DNA of 64,000 bases from Streptomyces sp. NBC_01288. Lineage in GTDB: Bacteria; Actinomycetota; Actinomycetes; Streptomycetales; Streptomycetaceae. The notes beneath the pieces are model-generated. The model searched no databases. It saw nothing but the letters and a program-made list of their open reading frames with translations, and was not told the DNA's origin. Positions 51,361 through 59,905 of this stretch are shown piece by piece (the first letter of the stretch is position 1; each line of letters opens with the position of its first letter). The stretch covers positions 8,493,001-8,557,000 of the forward strand of contig NZ_CP108427.1 of the NCBI RefSeq assembly GCF_035982055.1. Direction: 5' to 3'. Both the position numbers and the translations under genes were made by a program.

Positions 51361-52316
51361 GCACTACCCGCAAGCACACCGCGCTGCCCAAGGCGCAGAT
51401 CCTCATCGAGGCGCTGCCCTGGCTGACCCGGCACAACGGCAAGACCGTCGTCATCAAGTTCGGCGGCAACGCCATGATCGACGAGGACCTGAAGGCCGCG
51501 TTCGCGCAGGACGTCGTGTTCCTGCACCACGCGGGGCTCAAGCCCGTCGTCGTGCACGGCGGCGGCCCGCAGATCAGCGCCGCCCTCGACCGGCACGGCA
51601 TCGTCAGCGAGTTCAAGGCCGGCCTGCGCGTCACCACCGAGGACGCCATGGACGTCGTACGGATGGTGCTCGCGGGGCAGGTGCAGCGCGAGTTGGTCGG
51701 GCTGCTCAACCAACACGGGCCGCTCGCCGTCGGGTTGACCGGCGAGGACGCGCACACCATCACCGCCACCAAGCATCTGCCCGAGATCGACGGGGAGTTG
51801 GTCGACATCGGGCGGGTGGGTGAGATCACCGCGATCGACACCGGCGCGATCGAGGCGCTGCTCGCCGACGGCCGTATCCCGGTCGTCTCGTCGATCGCCA
51901 GGAGCGAGGACGACGGACATGTCTACAACGTCAATGCTGATACGGCTGCTGCGGCACTCGCTGCTGCGCTGGGCGCCGAGACCCTCATGGTCCTCACGGA
52001 CGTCGAGGGTCTCTACGAGGACTGGCCCCACAGCGACGAGGTGATCAGCCGCCTCACGGCCACCCAACTGGAGAAGCTGCTCCCGGAGTTGAGCTCCGGG
52101 ATGGTGCCGAAGATGGAGGGCTGTCTGCACGCCGTGCGCAACGGCGTGACCACCGCCCGGGTCATCGACGGCCGGGTCCAGCACTCGATCCTGCTGGAGA
52201 TCTTCACCGACGAGGGCATCGGGACGATGGTCGTGCCGGACGAGCTGCCCGACCAGAAGTCCGCCAAGAAGAAGTCCGCCAAGAAGGCAGGCAAGAAGCA
52301 GGGGGATGCCGTATGA
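51357..52316 (+). CDS. argB: Acetylglutamate kinase
   Basis: 319 residues. The amino-acid-kinase fold has KFGGNAM (ATP Lys), VHGGGPQIS, NVNADTAAAALA (acetylglutamate) and TDVEGLYEDW. The mobile N-terminal helix ahead of the kinase fold (HTALPKAQILIEALPWL) is the feature of arginine-feedback-inhibited hexameric enzymes, so feedback control is inferred. The C-terminus carries an unusual lysine-rich tail (KSAKKKSAKKAGKKQ) beyond the normal end. It overlaps argJ and argD by 4 nt each. Confidence 0.97.
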   Translation: MSTTRKHTALPKAQILIEALPWLTRHNGKTVVIKFGGNAMIDEDLKAAFAQDVVFLHHAGLKPVVVHGGGPQISAALDRHGIVSEFKAGLRVTTEDAMDVVRMVLAGQVQRELVGLLNQHGPLAVGLTGEDAHTITATKHLPEIDGELVDIGRVGEITAIDTGAIEALLADGRIPVVSSIARSEDDGHVYNVNADTAAAALAAALGAETLMVLTDVEGLYEDWPHSDEVISRLTATQLEKLLPELSSGMVPKMEGCLHAVRNGVTTARVIDGRVQHSILLEIFTDEGIGTMVVPDELPDQKSAKKKSAKKAGKKQGDAV

Positions 52317-53512
52317 CCGCGAATGAGGAGCTGACCCAGCGCTGGCAGGGGTCGCTCATGAACAACTACGGCACCCCGAAGCTCCCCCTCGTCCGCGGCG
52401 CGGGCGCCAAGCTCTGGGACGCCGACGGCAACGAGTACACCGACTTCGTCGGCGGGATCGCGGTCAACGCCCTCGGGCACGCCCACCCGGCGATCGTCGA
52501 GGCCGTCAGCAGGCAGATCGCCGAACTCGGCCATGTCTCCAACCTGTTCATCGCCGAACCGCCCGTCGCCCTCGCCGAACGGCTCCTTGAGCGCTTCGGC
52601 CGGGACGGCAAGGTGTTCTTCTGCAACTCGGGCGCCGAGGCCAACGAAGGCGCCTTCAAGATCGGCCGCCTGACGGGCCGTCAGCACATGGTCGCCACCA
52701 CCGGCGCCTTCCACGGCCGGACGATGGGCTCCCTCGCCCTCACCGGCCAGCCCGGCAAGCAGGCACCGTTCCTCCCGCTGCCTGGCGAGGTCACCCACGT
52801 GCCCTTCGGCGACGCGCAGGCCCTCGCCGCCGCCGTCACCGAGGACACCGCGCTCGTCATCATCGAGCCGATCCAGGGCGAGAACGGGGTCGTCGTACCG
52901 CCCGCCGGGTATCTGAAGGCGGCCCGCGCGATCACCGCCGCGCACGGTGCGCTGCTGGTCCTGGATGAAGTACAGACCGGGGTCGGCCGTACCGGGCACT
53001 GGTTCGAGTACCAGGCCCACGAAGGAGTACTCCCGGATGTCGTGACCCTCGCGAAGGGGCTCGGCGGTGGGCTGCCGCTCGGTGCCACCGTGGCCTTCGG
53101 GCGTGCGGCCGAGCTGCTCCAACCCGGCCAGCACGGCACGACGTTCGGCGGCAACCCGGTCGCCTGCGCCGCCGGACTCGCCGTACTCGACACCATCGCG
53201 AACGAGGATCTCCTCGACAACGTGAAGCGGCAGAGCGAGAGGATCCGGGACGGAATCGAGGGCGCCGACGGCAGTTCCCGTCACCCGCTGATCGATTATG
53301 TCCGGGGTGCGGGCCTCCTCCTGGGTATCGTGCTCACCGAGCCGCTCGCGCCCCAGGTGCAACAGGCGGCTCAGGACGCCGGCTTCCTGGTCAACGCGCC
53401 CGCCCCCGATGTCGTACGGCTGATGCCACCGTTGAACCTCGGCGACGACGAGGCGGACGCGTTCCTCCGGGCGCTGCCCGGGATCCTGGACGTGGCCAAG
53501 GGGGACGGATGA
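52313..53512 (+). CDS. argD: Acetylornithine aminotransferase
   Basis: 399 residues of the class III PLP family. Schiff-base Lys248 is in LAKGLGGGLPLGA. NSGAEANEGAFKIGR binds the cofactor phosphate, and LLVLDEVQTGVGRTG holds the PLP-ring Asp. It converts N-acetylglutamate semialdehyde to N-acetylornithine. Fourth gene of argCJBDR, coupled to argB by ATGA overlap. Confidence 0.97.
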   Translation: MTANEELTQRWQGSLMNNYGTPKLPLVRGAGAKLWDADGNEYTDFVGGIAVNALGHAHPAIVEAVSRQIAELGHVSNLFIAEPPVALAERLLERFGRDGKVFFCNSGAEANEGAFKIGRLTGRQHMVATTGAFHGRTMGSLALTGQPGKQAPFLPLPGEVTHVPFGDAQALAAAVTEDTALVIIEPIQGENGVVVPPAGYLKAARAITAAHGALLVLDEVQTGVGRTGHWFEYQAHEGVLPDVVTLAKGLGGGLPLGATVAFGRAAELLQPGQHGTTFGGNPVACAAGLAVLDTIANEDLLDNVKRQSERIRDGIEGADGSSRHPLIDYVRGAGLLLGIVLTEPLAPQVQQAAQDAGFLVNAPAPDVVRLMPPLNLGDDEADAFLRALPGILDVAKGDG

Positions 53513-53531
53513 TCCGGAGAATGAGTCGACG

Positions 53532-54071
53532 ATGAGTCAGGCGCAGGAGCACGAGCACACCGCGGGGCCTGCCGTGCCGCAGACCCGCACCGCCCGCCAC
53601 CGCCGGATCGTGGACATCCTCAACCGGCAACCGGTGCGTTCCCAGAGCCAGTTGGCGAAGCTGCTGTCCGACGACGGGCTGAGCGTCACCCAGGCGACGC
53701 TCTCCCGGGACCTGGACGAACTGAACGCGGTGAAGATCCGCAACAACGACGGCGACCTCATCTACGCGGTGCCGAGCGAGGGCGGTTTCCGCACCCCGCG
53801 CGTGCCGCTGGGGGAGTCGGCGAAGGAGGAGCGGATGCGGCGGCTCTCCTCGGAGCTGCTGATCTCCGCGGAGGCCTCCGCCAACCTCGTGGTCCTGCGC
53901 ACCCCGCCGGGTGCCGCCCAGTTCCTCGCCTCGGCGATCGACCAGGCCGAACTCCAGGACATCCTCGGCACCATCGCCGGCGACGACACGCTCATGCTGA
54001 TCAGCCGGGACCCGCTCGGCGGCCAGGCCCTCGCGGACCATCTGCTGCGGCTGGCGCAGAACGACCACTGA
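53532..54071 (+). CDS. argR: Arginine repressor ArgR
   Basis: 179 residues. The winged HTH is RIVDILNRQPVRSQSQLAKL and SVTQATLSRDLDEL. The C-terminal hexamerisation/arginine domain contains the conserved GTIAGDDTLMLI. The 19-bp gap from argD places it last in the operon it represses. Predicted targets in this window are the argC and argH promoters. An extra ~20 residues precede the HTH. A very long perfect hairpin follows. Confidence 0.96.
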   Translation: MSQAQEHEHTAGPAVPQTRTARHRRIVDILNRQPVRSQSQLAKLLSDDGLSVTQATLSRDLDELNAVKIRNNDGDLIYAVPSEGGFRTPRVPLGESAKEERMRRLSSELLISAEASANLVVLRTPPGAAQFLASAIDQAELQDILGTIAGDDTLMLISRDPLGGQALADHLLRLAQNDH

Positions 54072-54088
54072 CGTATCCGTACGGCCAA

Positions 54089-54132
54089 CGAGTCGGGGGT
54101 GCACCGGAGTTGTCCGGTGCACCCCCGACTCG
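54089..54132. terminator. Perfect 20-bp hairpin between convergent argR and apbE
   Basis: CGAGTCGGGGGTGCACCGGA (54089-54108), loop GTTG, and its exact reverse complement (54113-54132). No T tract on either side; probably a bidirectional terminator. Confidence 0.85.
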
Positions 54133-54141
54133 CATGGGGCT

Positions 54142-54945
54142 TCAGCCGAGTCTGGCCGCCAGGCCACCCGTGCAGCGCACCTCGTCGCCGGCGGTGATGA
54201 GCAGCGCCTCGACGTCCGGCAGCGACTCCAGCCAGGCCAGGCCCTCGCGCGAGCCCATCGCGAACGCGGCCGTGGCCCAGCAGTCGGCCCAGGTCAGACG
54301 CGGTGCCACGACGGTGACGGCGACCAGGTCGGTCACCGCGGACTTGCCGGTGCTCGGGTCCACGATGTGCGCCCCGCGCTCCGCCGTACCGGAGGTGGCC
54401 ACGGCCAACTCGTCGGTGCCCGCGGCCGAGATGACGGCCGCGAGACCGCCCGGGCGGAGCGGATCGGAGACGCCGACCCGCCAGGGGCGGTGCGGTCCCG
54501 GTGCGCCGAACATCTGGACGTCGCCGCCGCCGTTGACGCTGACCCCGCTCACCCCGTCCGCCGCCGCGATCAGCTCGGCCGCGCGCTCGGCGGCCCAGCC
54601 CTTCACGATGCCGGTGGGGTCGAGGGGTCCCTCGTACTTGGTGCTGAACCAGCCGGCGCTCACCCGCTCCGCCTCCGCGCCCAGCTCCAGCACCTCGGCG
54701 ACCTCGGCGTCGCACTCCGCGAGGGTGAGGTCGCCGCGGGCCAGCCGGGAGACCTGGCTGTCCTCGCGGTAGGTGCTGAACACCTCGTTGACGCGGTGCA
54801 GTTGGGCGACCGCCTGCTCCAGCGCGGCTCGGACGGCCTCGGGCTCCCCGCCGCGGATGTCGAAGGAGAACACCGTCCCCATGACCTCCTCGGCGTGCCG
54901 CAGTTCGGCGGGAGCGGCCGCGGGATCGGTCACCGTGTCAGCCAC
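54142..54945 (-). CDS. apbE: ApbE-type FAD:protein FMN transferase
   Basis: 267 residues from GTG 54945, overlapping the upstream stop by 8 nt. ApbE motifs: EEVMGTVFSFDI, VFSTYREDSQVSRL, the substrate-binding LDPTGIVKGWAAERA, VNGGGDVQMFG and the Mg-site region ATSGTAERGAHIVDPSTGK. No signal peptide or lipobox is evident, unlike many ApbE proteins that act outside. It transfers FMN from FAD to Thr/Ser of FMN_bind domains, and three such motifs are encoded just upstream in the same operon, which strongly supports the call. Confidence 0.92.
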   Translation of the reverse strand: MADTVTDPAAAPAELRHAEEVMGTVFSFDIRGGEPEAVRAALEQAVAQLHRVNEVFSTYREDSQVSRLARGDLTLAECDAEVAEVLELGAEAERVSAGWFSTKYEGPLDPTGIVKGWAAERAAELIAAADGVSGVSVNGGGDVQMFGAPGPHRPWRVGVSDPLRPGGLAAVISAAGTDELAVATSGTAERGAHIVDPSTGKSAVTDLVAVTVVAPRLTWADCWATAAFAMGSREGLAWLESLPDVEALLITAGDEVRCTGGLAARLG

Positions 54946-55723
54946 CGGCCTTGTCCAGCGCCGACTGAAGGGACTTCTTGTAACCGCCGCTCGTGTACGA
55001 GGCACCCGACACGGAGTCGATGTTCGCGTTCCCGGCGGCCACGGCCTCCTGGTTGAGCTTCGGGATCGACAGCGCCGTCTTCTGGTCGCTGGTCCCGCCG
55101 CTCGGGGCCTGCACCGCGTCGGCCTTGGTGATCTTGCCGCCCGCTACGGTGATCCGGACCTGGACGGGCCCGTACTCGGTCGTCACGACGTCACCGGTGA
55201 CGGTCTTGGCCTGGGCGGCAGGCGCCGCGGCGGCCGAACTCTGCGACGGGGCGGCCGTGTTGGCGCCGGCGGCCTTCATCTTGTCGATGGCCGACTGAAG
55301 GGACTGCTTGTAGCCGGCGCTGGTGTAGCTCGCCCCGGACACGGACGTGATGTCCGCGCTCTGGGTGGCCACGGCCTCCTGATTGAGCTTGGGCACGGAC
55401 AGCGCGGTCTTCTGGTCGCTGGTGCCGCCCTTGGGCGCCTGGACCGCCTCGGCCTTGGTGATCTTGCCGTTGGCGACCGTCAGGCGTACCTGGACGACCC
55501 CGTACTGGGTCTGGGCGACGGCGCCCGTGACCGTCGAGGTCCCGGCCGCCGCGGTACCGCCCTGGGGCGACTCCTGCGCGGCGGCGGCACCTTGGGTCCC
55601 CGCACCCTGCGCGGACGCCGAGGCTGGATCCGACGCCGGCTTCAGGGAGAGCAGCAACACGATCCCGGACACGGTGGCGGCGCTCGCGAGCAGAACACGC
55701 CGGATGGGGTGACTCTTCTTCAT
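54938..55723 (-). CDS. Membrane-anchored protein with two tandem FMN_bind domains
   Basis: 261 residues, ATG with AGGAG upstream. A signal/anchor helix (VLLASAATVSGIVLLLSL) is at ~10-28, then an Ala/Gly/Ser-rich linker. FMN_bind domain 1 spans ~63-146 and domain 2 ~173-257. The attachment motif SGASYTS is present in both (129-135 and 239-245), the second with the full D-x-x-SGAS-x-T consensus. The domains are about 80% alike, so they arose by duplication. Serine, not the more usual threonine, would carry the FMN. It acts outside the membrane as an electron carrier for the reductases of the operon. Confidence 0.88.
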   Translation of the reverse strand: MKKSHPIRRVLLASAATVSGIVLLLSLKPASDPASASAQGAGTQGAAAAQESPQGGTAAAGTSTVTGAVAQTQYGVVQVRLTVANGKITKAEAVQAPKGGTSDQKTALSVPKLNQEAVATQSADITSVSGASYTSAGYKQSLQSAIDKMKAAGANTAAPSQSSAAAAPAAQAKTVTGDVVTTEYGPVQVRITVAGGKITKADAVQAPSGGTSDQKTALSIPKLNQEAVAAGNANIDSVSGASYTSGGYKKSLQSALDKAGG

Positions 55724-55742
55724 CGCTCCTGACTCCCGTCGC

Positions 55743-57125
55743 TCACATCTCGAACGACTCGTGATGGATACGGCGGGCGGGAACCCCGGCGCCGCGCAGT
55801 GCTTCGTAGACCGACTGCGCGAAGCCGGGCGGCCCGCACATGAAGACGTCGTGGTGGTCGATGTCCGGCAGCTTCCGGCGCAGCGAGTCCGCCGAGATGT
55901 CGGGGCGCTCACCGCCGGGGCTGTTGACCGCGTACATCAGCCGGGCGCCGCGCTCGTCGGCGATCTTCGCCAACTCGTCCCACAGCGCCAGGTCCTGGGT
56001 GGTGTTGGCGCGGTAGAGCAGCGTGATGTCACCGGCGCCCCCGGGCAGCGTCTCGAACAGGGCCCGCATCGGCGTGATGCCGACGCCGCCCGCGACCAGT
56101 AGCACCTTGCCGCGGGTGCGCCGCTGCGAGGTCATCGCGCCGTAGGGGCCCTCGGCCCACACCTTGGTGCCGGGCCGCAGCTCGCGCAGCCGGGCGCTGT
56201 GGTCGCCGATCGCCTTGACCGTGATCCGCAGCATGTTCGGGCGGGGTGCCGCCGACAGCGAGTACGGGTGCGAGCTGAACCGCATGCCCGGCGCCAGGAA
56301 CCGCCAGCGGAAGAACTGCCCGGCCTCCGCGCCGATCCGGTGCAGCTTGCGCCCGCTGATCAGCACCGACACGATGCCGGGCGTCTCCTCGATGACCGCC
56401 TCGACCCGCATCCGGTGCCGCATGTTGAGGCGGATCGGGGTGAGGATCCGGTACCAGACCACCAGCGCGGTGACCGTGCCGTAGAGCCCGTACCAGACGG
56501 TCTTGGCGATCGGCGTCAGCGCGAAGTCGTTGCCGGTGGTGATCTGGTGCCAGAAGGTCAGGAACACGGCCCCGTACGTCAGCAGGTGGACGTGGTACCA
56601 GGTGTCGTACGGCAGCCTGCGGCGGACGGCGCCGATCGACGACAGGCCGATGAGCAGGAACAGGCCCGTGCCGATCGCGGCCTTGCCCATGTCGGGCAGC
56701 TGGTTCACCGAGTCGATGGTCTGCTGGACGATGTCGCTCAGCGTCTTGCCCGCCTGGAGGGCGTAGCCCCACATGATGAGGAAGACGTGCGCGAAGACCA
56801 GGCAGAGCGTGTAGCGACCGCTCATTGCGTGCCAGCGGGCGACCCGGTCGGAGCCGACCCGGCGCTCCAGGGCGGGCACGCGGGCCATCTGGAGCACGAC
56901 GAGTGCCATCAGATAGCCGGCCAACAGGCCGGTGATACGGCCCGCGTTGAGGATCTTGCCGTTCTGGTCGGCGATGGACGGCGTGTTGTGCCACCACATC
57001 CACAGCACCCCGACCGCGCCCGCCCAGACGGCGAGCAGCAGCAGGGTCGCTGGGGAGCGGCGCGGGCGGATGCGGCGCATCGTCTGTCGGCGGGCGGCAC
57101 GTCCGCCTGCGAGCGTGGTGGTCAC
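55743..57125 (-). CDS. Ferric-reductase-like transmembrane flavocytochrome A
   Basis: 460 residues from GTG 57125, with GGAGGAACC upstream. About six helices contain candidate haem ligands in CLVFAHVFLIMWG, WYHVHLLTYGAVFL and FWHQITTG. A FAD domain follows (GQFFRWRFLAPGM, HPYSLSA), then an NAD(P)H domain (LLVAGGVGITPMRALFETLP, DVFMCGPPGFAQSVYEAL) ending ESFEM. It would pass electrons from cytoplasmic NAD(P)H through FAD and haem to an outer acceptor, here probably the FMN_bind proteins encoded on both sides. Confidence 0.88.
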   Translation of the reverse strand: MTTTLAGGRAARRQTMRRIRPRRSPATLLLLAVWAGAVGVLWMWWHNTPSIADQNGKILNAGRITGLLAGYLMALVVLQMARVPALERRVGSDRVARWHAMSGRYTLCLVFAHVFLIMWGYALQAGKTLSDIVQQTIDSVNQLPDMGKAAIGTGLFLLIGLSSIGAVRRRLPYDTWYHVHLLTYGAVFLTFWHQITTGNDFALTPIAKTVWYGLYGTVTALVVWYRILTPIRLNMRHRMRVEAVIEETPGIVSVLISGRKLHRIGAEAGQFFRWRFLAPGMRFSSHPYSLSAAPRPNMLRITVKAIGDHSARLRELRPGTKVWAEGPYGAMTSQRRTRGKVLLVAGGVGITPMRALFETLPGGAGDITLLYRANTTQDLALWDELAKIADERGARLMYAVNSPGGERPDISADSLRRKLPDIDHHDVFMCGPPGFAQSVYEALRGAGVPARRIHHESFEM

Positions 57126-57200
57126 GGTTCCTCCGTGGACGGGGCAAGGGGGGTGGGCTGGTCCCTTGGCCCTGAAGTACGTGCCGTTGCGCCTGTGCGT

Positions 57201-57656
57201 TCAGAGTCCGGCGGAGTCCAGTGCGGACTGGAGTGACTGGCGGTAACCGTCACTTGTGTAGGTGGCTCCCGACACCGTGTCGATCTTCGCGCTCTGCGCG
57301 GCCAGCGTCTCGCTCCGCAACTCGGGCAGGGCATAGGAGTTGATCTCCTGGTCGCGCGGATTGTCCGACGGCGACTGGACCGCGGTGACATCGGTGATCC
57401 TGCCGTTCTTCACGGTGATCTTCACCTGCACGGGACCCCATTGGGTCTGCACGGTGTCCCCGGTGACGGTCTTGGTGCCGGTGGCGGTCGAACCGCCCGA
57501 ACCAGCACCGGAGTTGGAGCTGGCCGGCGCGGGCGCCACCGCGATCTCGGGCGTCGTGTGCGGCTTCAGCGCCAGCAGCATCACCAGACCGGACGCGGTG
57601 ACCGCGCTCGCCAGCACGATCCGGCGCAGCGGGCGGTTCTTCTTCAACGGATGCAC
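57201..57656 (-). CDS. Membrane-anchored single FMN_bind domain protein
   Basis: 151 residues from GTG 57656, with TGAGG 5 nt upstream. An N-terminal anchor helix (IVLASAVTASGLVMLLAL) is followed by a Ser/Gly linker and one FMN_bind domain (~63-148). The attachment motif is DTVSGATYT (SGAT at 129-132), with Thr132 the expected FMN site. It closely resembles the two-domain protein of the same operon but has one copy. It sits 8 bp after reductase B, so it is likely that enzyme's acceptor. Confidence 0.88.
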   Translation of the reverse strand: MHPLKKNRPLRRIVLASAVTASGLVMLLALKPHTTPEIAVAPAPASSNSGAGSGGSTATGTKTVTGDTVQTQWGPVQVKITVKNGRITDVTAVQSPSDNPRDQEINSYALPELRSETLAAQSAKIDTVSGATYTSDGYRQSLQSALDSAGL

Positions 57657-57663
57657 GACGGCC

Positions 57664-59016
57664 TCACAGCTCGAACGACTCGTGATGGATACGACGGTCC
57701 GGCACACCCGCGGCGGACAGAGCCCCGTACATCTCCTGGGCGAACGCGTGCGGACCGCAGATGTACACGTCGTGCCCGGCGAGATGGGGCACGGCTTTGC
57801 GCAGATACGCCGGGCTGAGCGAAGGCCGTTGTCCCTTGGGCCCGTTGAGCGCGTACAGCACCTTCGCCCCGCGCCACTGGGCGATCGCCTCCAACTCCCC
57901 GCCCAGCGCCAGGTCTTGGGCCGTACGGGCCCGGTACAGCAGCGTCACCTCGCCGGGCAGCGTCTCGAACAGCGCCCGCAGCGGGGTGATCCCGACCCCG
58001 GCCGCGATCAGCAACGACCGCTGCCCGGAACCCCGTTGGGCGGTCATCGACCCGTACGGCCCCTCCGCCCACACCCGCGCCCCCGGCCGCAGCAACGGCA
58101 CGGCCGCGCTGTGGTCGCCGAGCGCCTTGACCGTGATCCGCAGCAGGTCCCCGCGGGGCGGCGCCGACAGCGAGTACGGCGTGGACGCCCAGCCCATGCC
58201 CTCACCGAAGAACCGCCAGCGGAAGAACTGCCCCGCCTCCGCGCCGAGTTCGTCGACCCGCCGCCCGCGTACGACGACGGAGTAGACACCCGGCGCCTCC
58301 CGGTGCACGGACTCCACCCGCAGCCGGTGCCGCAGATTGAGCCGCACCGGGGCGAGGATCCGGTACCAGAGGACGAGGGCCGCGACGCCGAGGTACAACG
58401 CGTACCAGGCGTCCGTCGCCCCCGCGTTGCCGTTGAACTCGTTGCCCAGGGACAGCTGGTGGAAGAAGGCGAGGAACACGGCGACGTACGTGAGGAGATG
58501 GACGTAGTACCAGAACTCGTAACTCAGTTTCCGTCGCGCCGCGCGCGCCGAGGTGATGCCGACCGCGAACAGGATGACCCCGCCGAACGTCGCCTTCAGC
58601 ATGTCCGGGTAGTCCAGGACCACGGTGACCGCCTCGTGCACGATCGAGGCGCGGTCCTGGGCGGCGTACCCGAGGAGGATGAACACGATGTGCACGACGA
58701 GCAGGCAGACCGTGTACCGCCCGGCCATCGCGTGCCAGCGGGCCACCCGGTCCGAGCCGACCCGCCGCTCCAGCAGCGGCACCCGCGCCATCAGACCCAC
58801 GAGCACCGCGCAGGCGTACCCGCACAGCAGTCCGGCGATCCGCCCGATCCCGGTCAGCCAGCCCGCGGCTCCGACCACCGACCCGGTGTCCGCCCACCAG
58901 AGGGCGACCGCGGCCGCCGCACCGGCCCACAGCAGCCCGAGCACCGCGCCCGCCGGCGAACGCCGGGGAGCGGGCGCCACGGGCGGCGCCGTCCGCCGTT
59001 CGTACACGGTGGTCAT
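57664..59016 (-). CDS. Ferric-reductase-like transmembrane flavocytochrome B
   Basis: 450 residues, ATG with AAAGGA 8 nt upstream; first gene of the operon. It is a clear paralogue of flavocytochrome A. Haem ligand candidates are in CLLVVHIVFILLG, FWYYVHLLTYVAVF and FFHQLSLG. The FAD motif GQFFRWRFFGEGM and NAD(P)H motifs LLIAAGVGITPLRALFETLP and DVYICGPHAFAQEM are conserved, and it ends in the same HHESFEL tail. Two reductase/FMN_bind pairs therefore arose by duplication of a pair. Transcription starts in the shared region with the two-component system. Confidence 0.88.
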   Translation of the reverse strand: MTTVYERRTAPPVAPAPRRSPAGAVLGLLWAGAAAAVALWWADTGSVVGAAGWLTGIGRIAGLLCGYACAVLVGLMARVPLLERRVGSDRVARWHAMAGRYTVCLLVVHIVFILLGYAAQDRASIVHEAVTVVLDYPDMLKATFGGVILFAVGITSARAARRKLSYEFWYYVHLLTYVAVFLAFFHQLSLGNEFNGNAGATDAWYALYLGVAALVLWYRILAPVRLNLRHRLRVESVHREAPGVYSVVVRGRRVDELGAEAGQFFRWRFFGEGMGWASTPYSLSAPPRGDLLRITVKALGDHSAAVPLLRPGARVWAEGPYGSMTAQRGSGQRSLLIAAGVGITPLRALFETLPGEVTLLYRARTAQDLALGGELEAIAQWRGAKVLYALNGPKGQRPSLSPAYLRKAVPHLAGHDVYICGPHAFAQEMYGALSAAGVPDRRIHHESFEL

Positions 59017-59062
59017 GTGTGTGTCCTTTCACCCGTCCTGCACGCAACTGTGCGGGCCGAAC

Positions 59063-59118
59063 CTCTGAGGGATCTCTGAGCGAACGCCTTTCTCAGCTTT
59101 CTCAGAGGAAACTCAGAG
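59063..59118. promoter_or_regulatory. Five CTCTGAG/CTCAGAG motifs between the electron-transfer operon and its two-component system
   Basis: CTCTGAG at 59063 and 59074 (11 bp apart), CTCAG at 59092, and CTCAGAG at 59101 and 59112 (11 bp apart). The two sets are in opposite orientation. Eleven-bp direct repeats are the binding pattern of OmpR/PhoB-type regulators, so the adjacent response regulator is the likely ligand. Confidence 0.7.
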
Positions 59119-59167
59119 CCGCTCACGGCGGCCGGGGGCGCCACCAGGGGAGATGCTGGTAAGCGCC

Positions 59168-59905
59168 ATGAACACGACCCGCTCCGGCCGACCGGCCCTC
59201 ACCCGCCCCGACGGCACCCCCGTGCGCGTCCTCGTCGTCGACGACGACCCCGACCTCGCCGAGGTGCTGTCCGGTGCCCTGCGCTACGAGGGCTGGGAGG
59301 TCCGCGCGGCCGGCGACGGCGCCTCCGCGCTCGTCGGCGCGCGCGAGCTGCGGCCCGACGCCGTCGTCCTCGACGTGATGCTCCCGGACACCGACGGCTT
59401 CGCCGTGCTGCGCTCCCTGCACGAGGTCAAGCCCGACGTCTGCGTCCTCTTCCTCACCGCCCGGGACACGGTCGAGGACCGCATCGCCGGCATCACCGCG
59501 GGCGGCGACGACTACGTCACCAAGCCCTTCAGCCTGGAGGAGGTCGTCGCCCGGCTGCGCGGCCTGCTGCGCCGCGCGGGCATGGCCCGCCAGCAGGAGG
59601 AGGGCCCCCGGATGACGGTCGGGGACCTGGTGATGGACGAGGAGGCCCGCGAGGTCACCCGCGCGGGCGAACTCGTCGAGCTGTCCCCGACCGAGTTCGA
59701 ACTGCTCCGCTTCCTCATGCGCAACCCGCGCCGCGTCCTCAGCAAGGCCCAGATCCTGGACCGCGTCTGGTCCTACGACTTCGGCGGCCAGGCCCATGTC
59801 GTCGAGCTGTACATCTCGTACCTGCGCAAGAAGGTGGACGCGGGCCGCGCCCCGATGATTCACACCGTGCGCGGGGCCGGGTACGTGCTCAAGCCGGTGC
59901 CCTGA
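59168..59905 (+). CDS. OmpR-family response regulator
   Basis: 245 residues from ATG 59168; an in-frame ATG at 59153 is possible. The receiver has an acidic pocket (VVDDDPDL), phospho-acceptor Asp69 (VVLDVMLPD), LTARD and Lys119 (VTKPF). A winged HTH of the OmpR type follows (ELSPTEFELLRFLMRNPRRV ... VVELYISYLRKKVD, IHTVRGAGYVL). It overlaps the kinase gene by one base (TGATG). It probably binds the CTCAGAG repeats just upstream to control itself and the divergent flavocytochrome operon. Confidence 0.95.
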   Translation: MNTTRSGRPALTRPDGTPVRVLVVDDDPDLAEVLSGALRYEGWEVRAAGDGASALVGARELRPDAVVLDVMLPDTDGFAVLRSLHEVKPDVCVLFLTARDTVEDRIAGITAGGDDYVTKPFSLEEVVARLRGLLRRAGMARQQEEGPRMTVGDLVMDEEAREVTRAGELVELSPTEFELLRFLMRNPRRVLSKAQILDRVWSYDFGGQAHVVELYISYLRKKVDAGRAPMIHTVRGAGYVLKPVP

